This document shows positions 23,031-34,016 of a stretch of 64,000 nucleotides of DNA, piece by piece. Under the pieces are notes generated by a model that was given only the letters and a program-made list of their open reading frames with translations, did no database searches and had not been told where the DNA came from. The stretch is taken from positions 11,232,518 through 11,296,517 of the forward strand of contig NC_052357.1 of the NCBI RefSeq assembly GCF_009727055.1, written 5' to 3'. Source of the DNA: Benincasa hispida. Its lineage: Eukaryota > Streptophyta > Magnoliopsida > Cucurbitales > Cucurbitaceae. Within the stretch, counting starts at the first letter, position 1; each line of letters opens with the position of its first letter. A program made the position numbers and the translations under genes.

Positions 23031-23908
23031 TTGAGCATTTAGCAGTTGGGATATTTGTTCATCAATCAACTTTTATAGCAAAAGTTTTGAAAAGATTTTA
23101 TATGGACAAAACACATATATTGAACATTCCGGAAGTTTGTCTCCTAGACGTTAAGAAAGATATATTTTGACCTCGGGATGACAATAAAGAACTTCTTAGT
23201 CCTAAAGTACTATATCATAGTGCAATTGATGCACTTATGTATCTTGCTAATAATACAAGACTATATATTGCATTTTCAGTAAATTTGTTAGCAAGATATA
23301 GTTTTTCTCCAACAAAAATATATTGGAACGAAATTAAGCATATACTCTACTATCTCTGAGAAACGATCGACATGAGTTTGTTTTATTCAAATAAATCAAA
23401 TTTTGATTTAATTGGTTATGCAGATTCTCAATATTTATTTGATCTGCACAAAACTAGATCACAAACAGGTTATCTGTTAATATGTAGAGGAACTACTATA
23501 TCACAACGATTGGTGAAATAGACTATAATAGCCACTTCCTTCTATCAGGCTGAAATTCTTGCAATTCATGAGGCTATTCGAGAATGTGTATGGCTAAGAT
23601 CAATAACTCAACATATTCATGAAACATGTGATTAGTCTTCTAGTAAAAATCTTCCAAAGATATTATATGAAGACAACACAACATGCATATCCCAAATCAA
23701 AGGAGGATATACTAAAGGAGATAGAACAAAACATATTTCACTGAAGCTTTTCTACACTCATGATCTTGTAGAAAATGGTGATATCACTGTAAAGCAAATT
23801 TGCTCGGAAGATAACCTGACAAACTTATTTACAAATGCATTACCTACCACAACCTTTGAAAAACTGGTGCAGAACATTGGGATGCGACGACTCAGAGATC
23901 TCAAATGA
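23031..23908 (+). pseudogene. K3 RT end and RNase H remnant
   Basis: Fragments give YADSQYLFD (first RNase H Asp), AEILAIHEA (Glu) and YEDNTTCI (Asp), then LPTTTFEKLVQNIGMRRLRDLK ending in TGA at 23906. The family order RT then RNase H at the C terminus is that of Ty1/copia. A TAG at about 23520 and other stops interrupt it. Confidence 0.8.
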
Positions 23909-24059
23909 TATTTCCATGAGGAGGAGTAAATACACTTTTTAAGAGTATTAGATTATATGAAATATGTATTCTTTTTCCTTCACTAGGATTCTTTTCCTTG
24001 TGGGTTTTTTTTTTCTAATAAGGCTTTAATGAGGCATATTTCATATATAATGGGCATCT

Positions 24060-24068
24060 AAGGGGGAG
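24060..24068 (+). other. Polypurine tract of K3
   Basis: AAGGGGGAG lies directly before the 3' LTR, the usual primer for plus-strand synthesis. Confidence 0.8.
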
Positions 24069-24396
24069 TATTATAAATATATTAAATTAGGTGTAATGTA
24101 GATGCTCATTATTAGTGTTCATTGACCATGTGTCACTTATCCATAACCCATGTGTTTTCCATGTGTCTCAAGATTACACACTATTGGTGTCTATGTAATC
24201 CACCTCCTACTTGCCAAATTGTCGATGAATAGTGACATTTTGTGGGTTTTGAAAGACAAACACATATTGGTGATCAATCCAAAAAGATTGAAGAAAGTGG
24301 ATAAATCTATTCGTTGTTATTTTATTCTCTATATATTTATATATTATATTATATTTTCTCCATATCTGTGTTCTCGTTGTGCTCCTCAAATTCACA
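24069..24396 (+). mobile_element. 3' LTR of copia K3
   Basis: It begins TATTATAAATAT after the polypurine tract and ends 'ctcctcaaattcaca'. Length is about 328 bp. The terminal TG is mutated to TA in both LTRs. The flanks (ctctg before the 5' LTR, agaca after this one) do not match, so no target duplication survives. Confidence 0.8.
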
Positions 24397-25432
24397 AGAC
24401 ATTTGTTTTAAAATTTCAGTATTATCTACTTTTAATGAATTATGAAATATAATTATGGTACAAAGTTGAAAAGATTTAAAAGAAAACACAGCCCATTCAA
24501 AAAAGAAAAAAGAAAAAGGAAAACACATGGTTAAGTTTCTATTAAATTTTATGACTTTTGATGGTTATAATTATAAATTTGTTCATTAATTAAACCCAAA
24601 AATTGTTGCAAGATTTGATATTATTAAAATTAGTGAGTTCGTGGAGAATATACATTACTTTTTATTTTGAAAAAGTAGGTGTATTGATGCATGATTTTGG
24701 ACAGATGAAAAGATAATGTGGGCACCTTGCTATGAGCCTGGGGCTATTGTCCTTGCGCTCGGGTCAAGCTCGCATTGAACAGGTAGACCCTTGTTATGAA
24801 CAGGTAGCCCTTCCAAGCTCGCATTCAAATCAGTATTCTCTAGTCGGTAGCCCGTCAAAGATAAGCCATATAGGAAGTCATCGTTGCACCTTTAAATCGA
24901 ATAAAAATTGCAATATTTAAATTAAGCTTAAGGTTGGTCAATTTAATTAAACTAAAAGTGTGTAATAAAAATTGATACAGTATAATATAATAAGGTTGTG
25001 GATAAAAATAAAAATTTCTCAATGAAAAAACAGACCAAAATGCAATGTATTTTTTGCTCAAATATTTTATATATAAAATATATAGCCAATCAATACGTCG
25101 ATACCAACTACCAACTAAATACCAATTGCCTCAACTCTTTAAAATATTATTTCCGAAAATAATAATAATAAATAGTTTCAACTCCGATATTCCGAATTAA
25201 TTATTGGCAATCTGAAATGGGATAAGTTATTTAATAGGGTTGCACCATATGTCTCTCCAGTTTTAAATACACGAAAGAGATTTTTTATTATTTTTTTTAA
25301 AAAAACTAATATTATTATTTAGAAAAGAAGGAATTTATTACGCCACTTGCGCCAAAAGAGAGTCATTTACATACAGATTCAATACCCCAACCAAGGAAAG
25401 AAACATTCCAACTTTGACCAAACATCCTAGCT
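24397..25432. other. AT-rich spacer without a supported gene
   Basis: ORFs of 60-68 codons around 24732-25061 show no domain. A less AT-rich stretch at 24720-24890 holds two copies of a 'gaacaggtag.ccctt' phrase (24778 and 24808), a short local duplication of unknown origin. Confidence 0.4.
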
Positions 25433-26860
25433 GTAACGATCCAACTCTCCATGCATATTGTATGGATGTTACTTCATGTATGCGTATTATGAGATATAAG
25501 ACTTTGCTAAGTTAAAATAAGAGAAACAAACCATTTTTATTAAGTGAAGCGCCAAAAGAATAAGAAACATAAAATTCACTGTTCAGGGTATCCCTGAATC
25601 TAATTTAGAATAAATTAAGTAAATAAATAAATTAACAAATGAATAAATGAATTAACCAAGAGTTTCAAACGCTGGACTTCTAAACCAAATCATGTCAATT
25701 TTTCTTTTTTTAAAAAAATAAGTACGGAAGTGATGTCAAGTCCCAATGGCTGGGTCATAGATTCTTTCCCTTACCTAAAATATATGGAGAGAAAAGAGTG
25801 AGTATAAAAATACCCGGCAAGTGACCCACTACTGGGCCCACTAGGTGAATTGTTAGTCTTCCTATCAAGACTCAAGTATACATTACGCATCATAAGTAGA
25901 AGCAGAAGTGGCGAACTCGAGAGCATACTTTCATAAGTAGTGATCCCGGAGGGTCACAATCATAAGCATAAGTGTTGATCCTATAGGAACACCAACACAT
26001 AAACATAAGATGTGAACTTAAAGGCTCAGAAACATACGATGTACACTGCCTGATAAAAATACCAACTGACACCATCCATCCAATCGCGCAACATACAACA
26101 TTCAGATTTCAAACCAACAATAAACATGTTATCCTAAACTTAGTAACATGACCATAGGTTTTCATATCACTATCAACAATTCATCCATAAGTCAAAATCA
26201 TAGCAAATTATTCCATTAAAAAAAAAAAAACATGCATTCAACTTAGTCATAAGCATAACATTAACTTGAAGTTTGAAGGCGAATTGGTAGTAAATCACTT
26301 ACCTCAAGTTTTATGCCCAAATAAGAAGCGAAGTAATCTTTCGCTTAGGCTAGCTTGGATTTTGAATTTAAATTCCTATAAAAAACCATTGAAATAAATT
26401 CCCAATTATGACAAAATCCTAAAACTTACAACCATTCATAAGACCCTCAGACTACAACACTTACCCAACACAAGGTTTAGTCCAAAGTCAATTCTAACCT
26501 TAAATTAAGGTGCCAAATCAAAAAGTGTCAAGAATCGTCAAGATTAACCTCCTAAGCCATTATGCAACCAAAAACTAAAGTCAAATCTTATGGGTATTCA
26601 AGACTATATGAACCTACATCTAAATCCACAACACCTTACCCACAAAATATGCCAAAATCATCCAAAACCACCGTTGAAGTTGTTGCGCAGTGTCACTCAA
26701 CACCTCGAAACTTCAATCTAAGCTTCAAAATATCATGGGTGTGACTTAAATTAGACCAATACTCAATGGTCATTCAAAACCCATTCAAGAAAATCAGATC
26801 AAAACCTTAAATCTTACACAAAATTCAAAGTTTCGACATAATAGAATCAGACAAAGATCG
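25433..26860 (+). mobile_element. Possible gypsy LTR and leader (element Y1), low confidence
   Basis: The start TGTAACGATCCAACTC resembles a common plant gypsy LTR start, and a TATA-like GAGTATAAAAATACCC lies at about 25800-25815. It precedes the gypsy protease piece of Y1. No matching second LTR is in the window and no primer-binding site was found, so the assignment rests on position and end sequence only. No gene is seen within it. Confidence 0.35.
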
Positions 26861-26954
26861 ATGGCGACGAGGCGCAGCAACGAGTCATGGTGAAAACGAG
26901 TAGCATCGAACAAAATTGGTGGCTATACGGACGTTGGCTCGAGCAATGGCGACT

Positions 26955-27179
26955 TCCTGGATATGTTGGATTTCGATGTTATATTAGACATGGATTGGTT
27001 GGCTACCAACCATGCCATCATAGATTGTTTTAGTAAAGAAGTTATTTTTAGCCCCTCTACGGAAGCTAGTTTTAAGTTCAGAGGAGCCAAGACTGAGGCT
27101 TTGCGTAGGTAGTCTCAGCTTTAAAAGTTATGAAGATGGTTAGCCAGGATGCTTGGGGCCTTTTTGTGGATGTAGTTGA
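26955..27179 (+). pseudogene. Gypsy protease and linker remnant (Y1, part 1)
   Basis: The reading DFDVILDMDWLATNHAIIDC is the conserved stretch C-terminal to the aspartic protease active site in plant gypsy (chromovirus-like) polyproteins. The stop TAG at about 27110 breaks the frame. The reading continues to VDVVD and is cut at 27179 by the solo LTR. The catalytic D-S/T-G site is not present upstream; sequence before 26950 is unrelated. Confidence 0.8.
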
Positions 27180-28619
27180 TGGCTTTTTGGCCCTTAATCA
27201 CAAATTAATTAATTTTAATAAATTAATTAATCAATGTTTTGATGATAACAAACTCAATTTTTAATTATTGAAAATTTTAGTATTTTAATATATCTATAGC
27301 GTAGTGCTCGGAACAATGATTCCAACACCTCTTGAATCATCAAATTGGAGCTAAAACGAAGACGATACGACCGAAACAAGTCTATAGAGAAAATACCGTG
27401 GTGGATGACGTGACATAACCAGATCATTTGCATGTAGACATGTATGCTTGAATGGTGGATCATTAAGAGATTAACATATGATGGACTTTTGATTTTTCGA
27501 TTGATTTAAAAAATGAAATTTAAAAGAAATTTAAAAGGAAAATAAATTTAATATTATTTTATATTTGTGTCGAACGGCTAGTTTTTTTACACATGGTATA
27601 TTTTTTTTATTGACTTTTAAAAGAATGAATTTAAAAACAAAATGAATTAAAAGGAAAATGAATATAATATTATTTTATGTTTGTGTCTAACGGCTAGTTT
27701 TTGACACATGGTATGTTTTTTATTTTTTGGATTAATTTTAAAAAGAAAATGAATTTCAAAAGAAAATGAATTTAATATTATATTTTGTTTGTATCTAACG
27801 ACTAGTTTAGTTTAAAATCTTCACCATTGATTTTTCTTTCCAAAAATCCAATGGTCTAAATTAATTGTGGTTTCTAAAAATTTTTCCATCTCTATATAAA
27901 CCATCTTCCTCTCCAAATTTTGTACTAACAAATTTTACATTTCATAGTCCTCCAAAACTCAAAAGTTTCCATTGTTGCTCTCTCTAAGCTCTCAATTTTT
28001 TTTCTTTTCATCTTATTCTTGAGAAGGTGTTATTGTATTGTGAGAATAAATTTGTTGAGTGGTTAAACTTGTAAATCCACTCTAGTGAGAGTGGTATTGT
28101 GTTCTTAAAAAATTCCAACATTTGTAACGGTTTGATCCTAAACCGTGGAAAGGATCGAGTTGCTCTTGAACCCGTAAAAGGAGCGGTGGTGTAATAGTTG
28201 GGCTCTAATCCACGGAAAGAGTCGGAAAAATTTTATTCATATTCCCAAGGCGCTTAGGGGGTGGAGTATGTCGAGTATGACCGAACCATTATAAAAATTA
28301 TGGTGTCTTCTTCTCTAATTCTTTCTTTTTTATTTTTGCAATTAATTTAAGCAATTTATTGTATGCTTTAGTTTGTTCTAATTTATTTGCTAAAATTTGA
28401 TAGAATTAAATTATCACACTTTTTGTCATCTTATTTGTTGCATAAATTGAATTTTTCTTATTAATTAGTTTAATTGGGTTAATTTAGAAAAAGGTTTAAT
28501 TAAAACCTATTCACCCCCCTTTAGGGTTGCCATATCGATCCAACACCAACGCCCAGTACCTGTCTCTTATACACATCTAGATGTGTATAAGAGACAGGGG
28601 TTGCCATATTGATCCAACA
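27180..28619 (+). mobile_element. Solo copia-type LTR, TSD gttga
   Basis: Ends are TGGCTTTTTGG and CCAACA, flanked by GTTGA at 27175-27179 and 28620-28624. The gypsy reading frame resumes after it, so the insertion target is a coding gene of Y1. The end phrase 'acctattcacccccctttagg' is typical of a large copia LTR family in plants. A TATA-like 'ctatataaaccatc' lies near 27892. Internal element DNA is absent, as expected after LTR-LTR recombination. Its last 95 bases are corrupted by a sequencing adapter (28560-28597). Confidence 0.85.
28560..28597. other. Nextera mate-pair junction adapter (artefact)
   Basis: The 38 bases are two Tn5 mosaic ends back to back: CTGTCTCTTATACACATCT then AGATGTGTATAAGAGACAG. 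This is the circularisation junction of Nextera mate-pair libraries, not plant DNA. The LTR end phrase 'gggttgccatat.gatccaaca' is present both before and after it. Confidence 0.97.
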
Positions 28620-28869
28620 GTTGATACTAGAGACCTCAAGGTCTCCTTGTCATCCGAGCCAATCGTAAGGGAGTATCTAGAAGTTTTTCTAGAAGATCTT
28701 CCTAATCTGCCATCGTACAGAGAGATAGACTTCACTATTGAGTTAGAACTAGGCACCACTCCTATCTCTAAAGCTTCGTATAGAATGGCTCCAGCAAAAC
28801 TGAAAGAGCTTAAGACCCAGTTTCAAGACTTGCTTGACAAGGGTTTCATACGTCCAAGTATGTCACCAT
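28620..28869 (+). pseudogene. Gypsy RT N-terminal region (Y1, part 2)
   Basis: The reading [20 protein letters not shown], then [23 protein letters not shown] and [12 protein letters not shown] is the conserved N-terminal part of plant gypsy RT. Residues coded before 28620 belong to the adapter and LTR. The frame is cut at 28869 by the next solo LTR. Part 3 resumes at 31009. Confidence 0.9.
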
Positions 28870-31008
28870 TATTGGGGTTGATGCCCTAAAGTTTCGTGTC
28901 TTGTAGTTTGTAAATAGTTTGCACGAACGCTTGTGTTGTATAATATATGATATTTACTTCACATCTTGTTTTTTGTTTCAGTTTCTTGTTTTATTTCCTT
29001 TACCTCAAACCAATAAACATAAAATCCTTGGTTATCTGTATGTGACTCAAGCATGTATGTAGTGACATACAAGTGGATCATGTCTTGAGTGATAATCAAA
29101 ATGGTATATAGTATATGGATATAGAAGGGAAACCTTATCCTGGTAACTCTACGGATGTGGCCAGCTTTGTATAATGGTCACAAGTGTTATGACTTATCAC
29201 AGATGATCTGATCCTGATCATTCATATTGGGAACATGCGAGCGGGGGCATCCTATACAAAGAGTTTGTATAAGACCTGACCACGAAGTGTTAACGTCTCG
29301 TTATATAATACCATTCATGAACGAGACTTCACTTCACTAGGATGATCATAGGTAACATGGCCTCAATCCTGAGTGAGTTGGGAACACCGGTCATTGAGGG
29401 TGGTCCTTTGATCTGTATTGGTGCGATTGGTCAAGTCGCCGATTCAAACCTACCATTTTGGGATTCGTCTAATTTGGGAGCTGGGAACTCAGCTACATAA
29501 GATAGAATTCACTCATTCCCCGAGGCAGGGGTAAGTAGATAGATTGCTCCCCTAAAGGTTAATTCCAGGGTTTGAACGATGTGGCGCCACACACCTTCTC
29601 TTGGCCCGAAAGGTGTTAACATATAGTTGGACTATGTTGTATTGGTCTTAGAGAAATCAGTGATACTTAAGGAGTGAGATATAACTATAGGGGCAAAACG
29701 GTAATTTTGTCCAACTGTACTTACGAGCATCTGTGAAGGGTCATCGTACTCATAATTGGTTGTATCCGATGGACACATAAATATATCTGTGGTAAGAAGA
29801 GTTCAGTTGTTGGTCTTTAGTAGAATGCCTGACAGTTAACGGATGGTGGATCTCGTGGCTAAAGAGTTTAATCAGCTATTCACAGACCATTAGAGCTTCG
29901 AGCCACAGGTCCATTAGGTCCCTTGGGTAGCTTGGATAAAGTCAAGAATTAGTGTTTGGGTTAATTTGAAATGTTCAAATTGACAAGAGAAAGTTCGATT
30001 ATATATGATATAATTGGACTGGTTAATTATATATGATATAATTGGTTAAATGTATAAGATACATTATTTTGGAGGAAATTAGATATAAATATGATTTATA
30101 TCAAGTAAAGGAGAAAATACTATAGTAGATATGTGATATCAAACTATAGGGTAAAAATATAATATGATTATATTTATTATTAATTCATTGGTCAATTATA
30201 TGATAATTAAGCCAATTTTTCACGTTTAGACGTATGTTAGTAGGCTATCATCGGTTATTGTAACCGATGAATTAAAATGAAATTTATTTCATTTTTGAAT
30301 CGTTCGTAGATTGTCTGAAAAGAGATAGAGGGGCGCCTTGGTGAAATCATAAACGATCGCTTAAGTAAATCGAGAGCCTATACGATAGTCGCTCTGTGCG
30401 TAAACAATCGTCCATCTCGCACCTAAACGATCGTACACTACTTCCTACACGATCGGATAGCTTCCCTAAACGATTGTATTGTATGCCGAGTTTGCTACAT
30501 GATCGTATACCATTTTCTAAACGATCATTTAGTAAAACCTACACGATCGTGTAGTTTCTCTAAACGATTAGCATCTTGCTATACGATAGTGTCTTTTTCC
30601 CTCCCACTTGCTTATCGCCTACGCTATCTGTTCTTCCTCCTTCCTCTACCAAATTCACCAAAGACCATGCTTTGGGTTCTCACTCCGAGAATACCTGGGG
30701 CTCTTTTCTGGTGTTGTCGTCCCCATGACGTTCGTATTCGTGCGGTTGTTTGTGCTGCTATAGTCAACGCTTATGCTGGTCGTTGGTTGATCGGGTAGAG
30801 GTTTTCGCTGCATTGAGTTCCAAATGTTTGAAGACCGTCTTCAACTGGTATGGCAACTCTCTCCCTTGTAATTTCTTATTCAAAGCATGCCGTTAATTAA
30901 TATTTGTTCGCATGATTGTGCTTATGAATTTATATTGTGTATTTCGGTCATGGTGAGATCGGAGCGATCTGAACGTGCTCTAGGAACTCTTTTGTTAGAG
31001 ATCCTTCA
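28870..31008 (+). mobile_element. Solo LTR, 2139 bp, TSD accat
   Basis: The start TATTGGGG (TG mutated to TA) and the end GATCCTTCA are flanked by ACCAT at 28865-28869 and 31009-31013. The gypsy RT frame is continuous across it when one ACCAT is counted. It belongs with the LTRs at 31768-33794 and 44063-46168 by the shared start 'gttgatgccctaaag', the 'gtttgtataagacctgacca' block, 'ggtcatcgtactcat' and the terminal GATCCTTCA. It carries the ACGATCG array at 30354-30587. A forward 99-codon ORF within it (30499-30798) is chance. Confidence 0.9.
30354..30587 (+). repeat. Array of 11 ACGATCG-like cores, ~22 bp spacing
   Basis: Cores (CGAT or one-base variants) start at 30354, 30383, 30405, 30428, 30450, 30471, 30500, 30522, 30544, 30565 and 30584. 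Most gaps are 19-23 bp, two are 29. Many are preceded by AA or TA and several followed by TAG. The full core ACGATCGT is a palindrome. Confidence 0.85.
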
Positions 31009-31486
31009 ACCATGGGGTGCACACTTGTTGTTTGTGAAGAAAAATGATGGTTCATTACGCCTATGAATAGACTATAGAGAGTTGAACAAGGTAACCATCA
31101 AGAACAAGTATCCCATCCCCAAAATTGATGACTTGTTTGATCAGTTATAGGGAGCTACAATTTTCTCCAACATTGACCTTCGGTCAGGTTTTCACCAACT
31201 AAGGATAAAAGATAGCGATATGCCTAAGCATGCATTTCGTTCTAAATATGGACATTACAAGTTCATTGTAATGTTGTTTGGTTTGACCAATGCTCTAGGA
31301 TTTCCTAATGGACAAAGTGTTCAAGGATTTCCTTGATACCTTTGTGATAGTTTTCATTGACGATATTTTGGTTTATTCCAAGACAGGGGTAAAGCATGAG
31401 AAGCATCTTCAAAATGTTTTAGAAATTCTGAGGGAGATTAAGTTGTATGTTAAGTTCTCTAAGTGTGAATTTTGGACCAAACAATG
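31009..31486 (+). pseudogene. Gypsy RT core (Y1, part 3)
   Basis: The reading resumes with WGAHLLFVKKNDGS, then [35 protein letters not shown] and [12 protein letters not shown]. After a frameshift the frame 31308-31490 holds FIDD at 31353-31364 (the family's Y/F-x-D-D catalytic site) and [10 protein letters not shown]. Stops at about 31064 (Cys codon context changed) and 31147 break it. The later RT, RNase H and integrase are missing; sequence after 31486 belongs to copia K4. Confidence 0.9.
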
Positions 31487-31668
31487 GTGACTAATAATTG
31501 TAGGAACACGACTTGTTCTAGTGTAATTATTGGTTGAGATAGTCTCAATTCAGTGAACGGGTAACTAATCACCCTACAGTGGCTTTTATCCTGCACTATT
31601 GAAGCATCATTGCAAAATAGATGTCCCATGCTCACTGCCCATGAGATAATGGAGTCCCTGAGGGGAAT
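31487..31668 (+). pseudogene. K4 copia leader joined to gag start
   Basis: 31500-31625 resembles the leaders of K5 (41848-41950) and K8 (59290-59345) read in element sense: 'gatagtct', 'taactaatcacc', 'catcattgcaaaatagatg'. It is followed by gag-like PMLTAHEIMESLRG (about 31629-31668), which normally lies ~90 residues into gag. So a deletion has fused leader to mid-gag. It is cut at 31668 by an LTR-bearing fragment, and gag resumes at 33795. Confidence 0.65.
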
Positions 31669-33794
31669 CTTCTTGTACTGGGCTTGTTTGTGCCCTAGTT
31701 TATTGTTTTGTGTACTTGTAATTTGATTATCTTTTACACCCCACTAGCTTTACAACAAGTGAAAGATTGTTGGGATTGATGCTCTCAATCTCGTAGGGTT
31801 CTGTAGTTTGTAAACCGTGTATGAACAAACATTTCTGTGATTAATAATATTTGATATTTTATTCACTCTGTCTATGAAATCTATGATATTTTAGTTGCAT
31901 TAACTACTAACCAATAAACTAATATCCATGGTTATCATTGTAACTTAAACATGTATGTGGAGACATACAGGTGGATCGTGTTTAAGTGATAACATAAATG
32001 GTCTGTAGTATATAGATAAGGTTGGGTATCTTATCCTAGTGACACTATGAGTATAGCCCGTTTTATAGGTGTTACAAATGTTGTGAAGTGCTACAAATGA
32101 TTTTATCCTGATCATTCATCTATTAGACATGTGAGTGGGGATATTCTATACAAAGGAGTTTGTATAAGAATGGACCACAAAATGTTTAGTCTCGTTATAT
32201 AACGCCGTTCATAATTGAGATGTTTATTTCACTAGGATGACCATAGGTAACATGACCTTAATCATGAGTGAGTTATGAACTCCTGCCTATGAAGGTTGTC
32301 CTTTGATTTGCATGGATGAGAGTGATCAGATCGCCGCCTCAACAAACCTACCATTTTGGGGATTCGTCTGATTGGGGAGCTGGGAACTCAGCTACACAAG
32401 ATGGAATTCAATCCTTCCCCGAAGTAGGGGTAAGTAGATAAATTGCCCCCTTAAGAGCTGATTTTGAGTCTTGAACAATGTGGCGCTATAATCTTGGCCT
32501 GAGAGGGGTTTAGTCATAATGAGACTATAATCTATTGTTTATTAGAGGGATCAATGGTACATAAGGAATTAGATGTAACTATAGGGGCAAAATGGTAATT
32601 TGGCCCCGCTCTACTTACGAGCAATTTGTGAAGGGTCATCGTACTGTTGATTGGTTATATCCAATGGACACAGAAATATATATATAGTGCGAAGAGTGCA
32701 GCTGTCGATCTTTAGTGGAGTGTCTACTAGTTAACGGATGGTGGATAATATGACTTAAGATTTAATCAGTTATTCACATACTGATAGAGCTTCAAGCTAC
32801 AGGTCTATAAGGTCCCCTTGGTAGCTTAAAGGATTTAAGTTGAGAATCCGTTTTCGGGTTAATTTCAAATGTTCAAATTAATAAGAGGGAATTTAATTAT
32901 AATATGATATAATTCAATTAATTCAATTATATATGATATAATTGATATAATGTATTTGATACATTATTGTGCAATTGGAGGAATAGATATTTTAATATGA
33001 TTCAAATATATTTTCTATGAATAAGATTCATAGTTATTAATTTTAATATAAATATGATTTATATTAAATGTTATAAAATAGAGAAAAAGAACAATGGTTT
33101 ATATATTGTATATGATACAATATTAAAACTATAGGTTATAAATATAATATGATATGTTAGTTATCATATTTATTTATAATTATTAATTATTTGAAAACTA
33201 AATCCTTTTTTTCTCTATAACCATCCTTAGTGGGAAGTTATTTAGTTTTATGGAAAAACGGGATAAATAAAAATATGATTTTTATTATTCTAGATCCAAG
33301 ACACACGATTTGAGAGTTAATACATGATTGCTTGTGAAGCCTATGCGATAAACTCGCTTCTCTAAACGATCAAGAGTGTCTTGCTATACGATAGGTTTAC
33401 ATCCTCGATTGTCTTCCTCCTCTAACTCTAAAACTCCCCTCTAACCAAAATAGCCAGAGCCCACCACTCCTGGATTCTCACACTCAGAATACCAAGGTCA
33501 TTAAGTGGTAGTGTCCCCTTTTTGTTCGAGTTTCTCATTGTTGTTTACTGCTATTCGAGGAGAGTTCGTGACTTGTTCGATGCATTCGTGAACAAGTTAG
33601 ATCAAGGGATTAACACGAAGAAGGGTTCTTTAAAGGTATAGTCTCTTGAATCTTTGTTTATTATGAGATAGCATGTTGTAATTTAGTTTTATGCATATTT
33701 TGTTCTTGTTGACTGTAAATATATGTGTTCAATCGAAATGGGATTTGGATGATCCGCTTCCACTTAAAGGTTTTCTGTAAAAAAATATCCTTCA
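31669..33794 (+). mobile_element. Inserted fragment: copia 3' UTR, purine tract and one LTR
   Basis: 31669-31767 holds 'gccctagtttattg' as after the RNase H of K8, then AAGTGAAAGAT in the polypurine-tract position. The LTR runs from TGTTGGGATTGATG at 31768 to TCCTTCA at 33794 (2027 bp), and gag resumes at once after it. Only an 'aat' is repeated at the two edges. Having one LTR with its preceding 3' UTR and no body is not a normal solo LTR. Confidence 0.75.
33306..33392 (+). repeat. Five ACGATCG-like cores, ~21 bp spacing
   Basis: Cores start at 33306, 33325, 33346, 33367 and 33389, spaced 19-22 bp. The position within the LTR (about 1540-1620) matches the arrays of the other two LTRs of the family. 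Confidence 0.75.
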
Positions 33795-34016
33795 AATGTT
33801 TGGACAACTGTCCACTCAACTCAGGCACGATGCACTCAAGTACATCTGTAATGCCCGCATGCTAGAGGAGGCCTTAGTTCAAAAACACGTTCTGAACATG
33901 ATGGTCCACCTTAATGTCAGGGAGATGAATGGGTCTGTCATTGATGAAGCTAGATAGGTTAGCTTCATCTTGGAAACTTTACCTAAAAGTTTCCTACAGT
34001 TCCGTAGCAATGTTGT
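33795..34016 (+). pseudogene. K4 gag, middle part
   Basis: The reading MFGQLSTQLRHDALKYICNA, then MMVHLNVREMNG and FILETLPKSFLQFRSN aligns with residues 97-180 of the K5 gag (MFGQPSGQLKHEALKYIFNS). One stop (TAG at about 33955) replaces a Gln-type codon. It is interrupted at 34016 by gypsy Y2 and continues at 39742. Confidence 0.85.

Noticed and set aside
28581..28889. 102-codon ORF starting MCIRDR as a complete protein
   Set aside because: Its first residues are coded by the sequencing adapter, and its last ones by the start of a solo LTR. Only the middle is gypsy RT.
30499..30798. 99-codon ORF across the ACGATCG array
   Set aside because: The frame is not kept in the other LTRs of the family.
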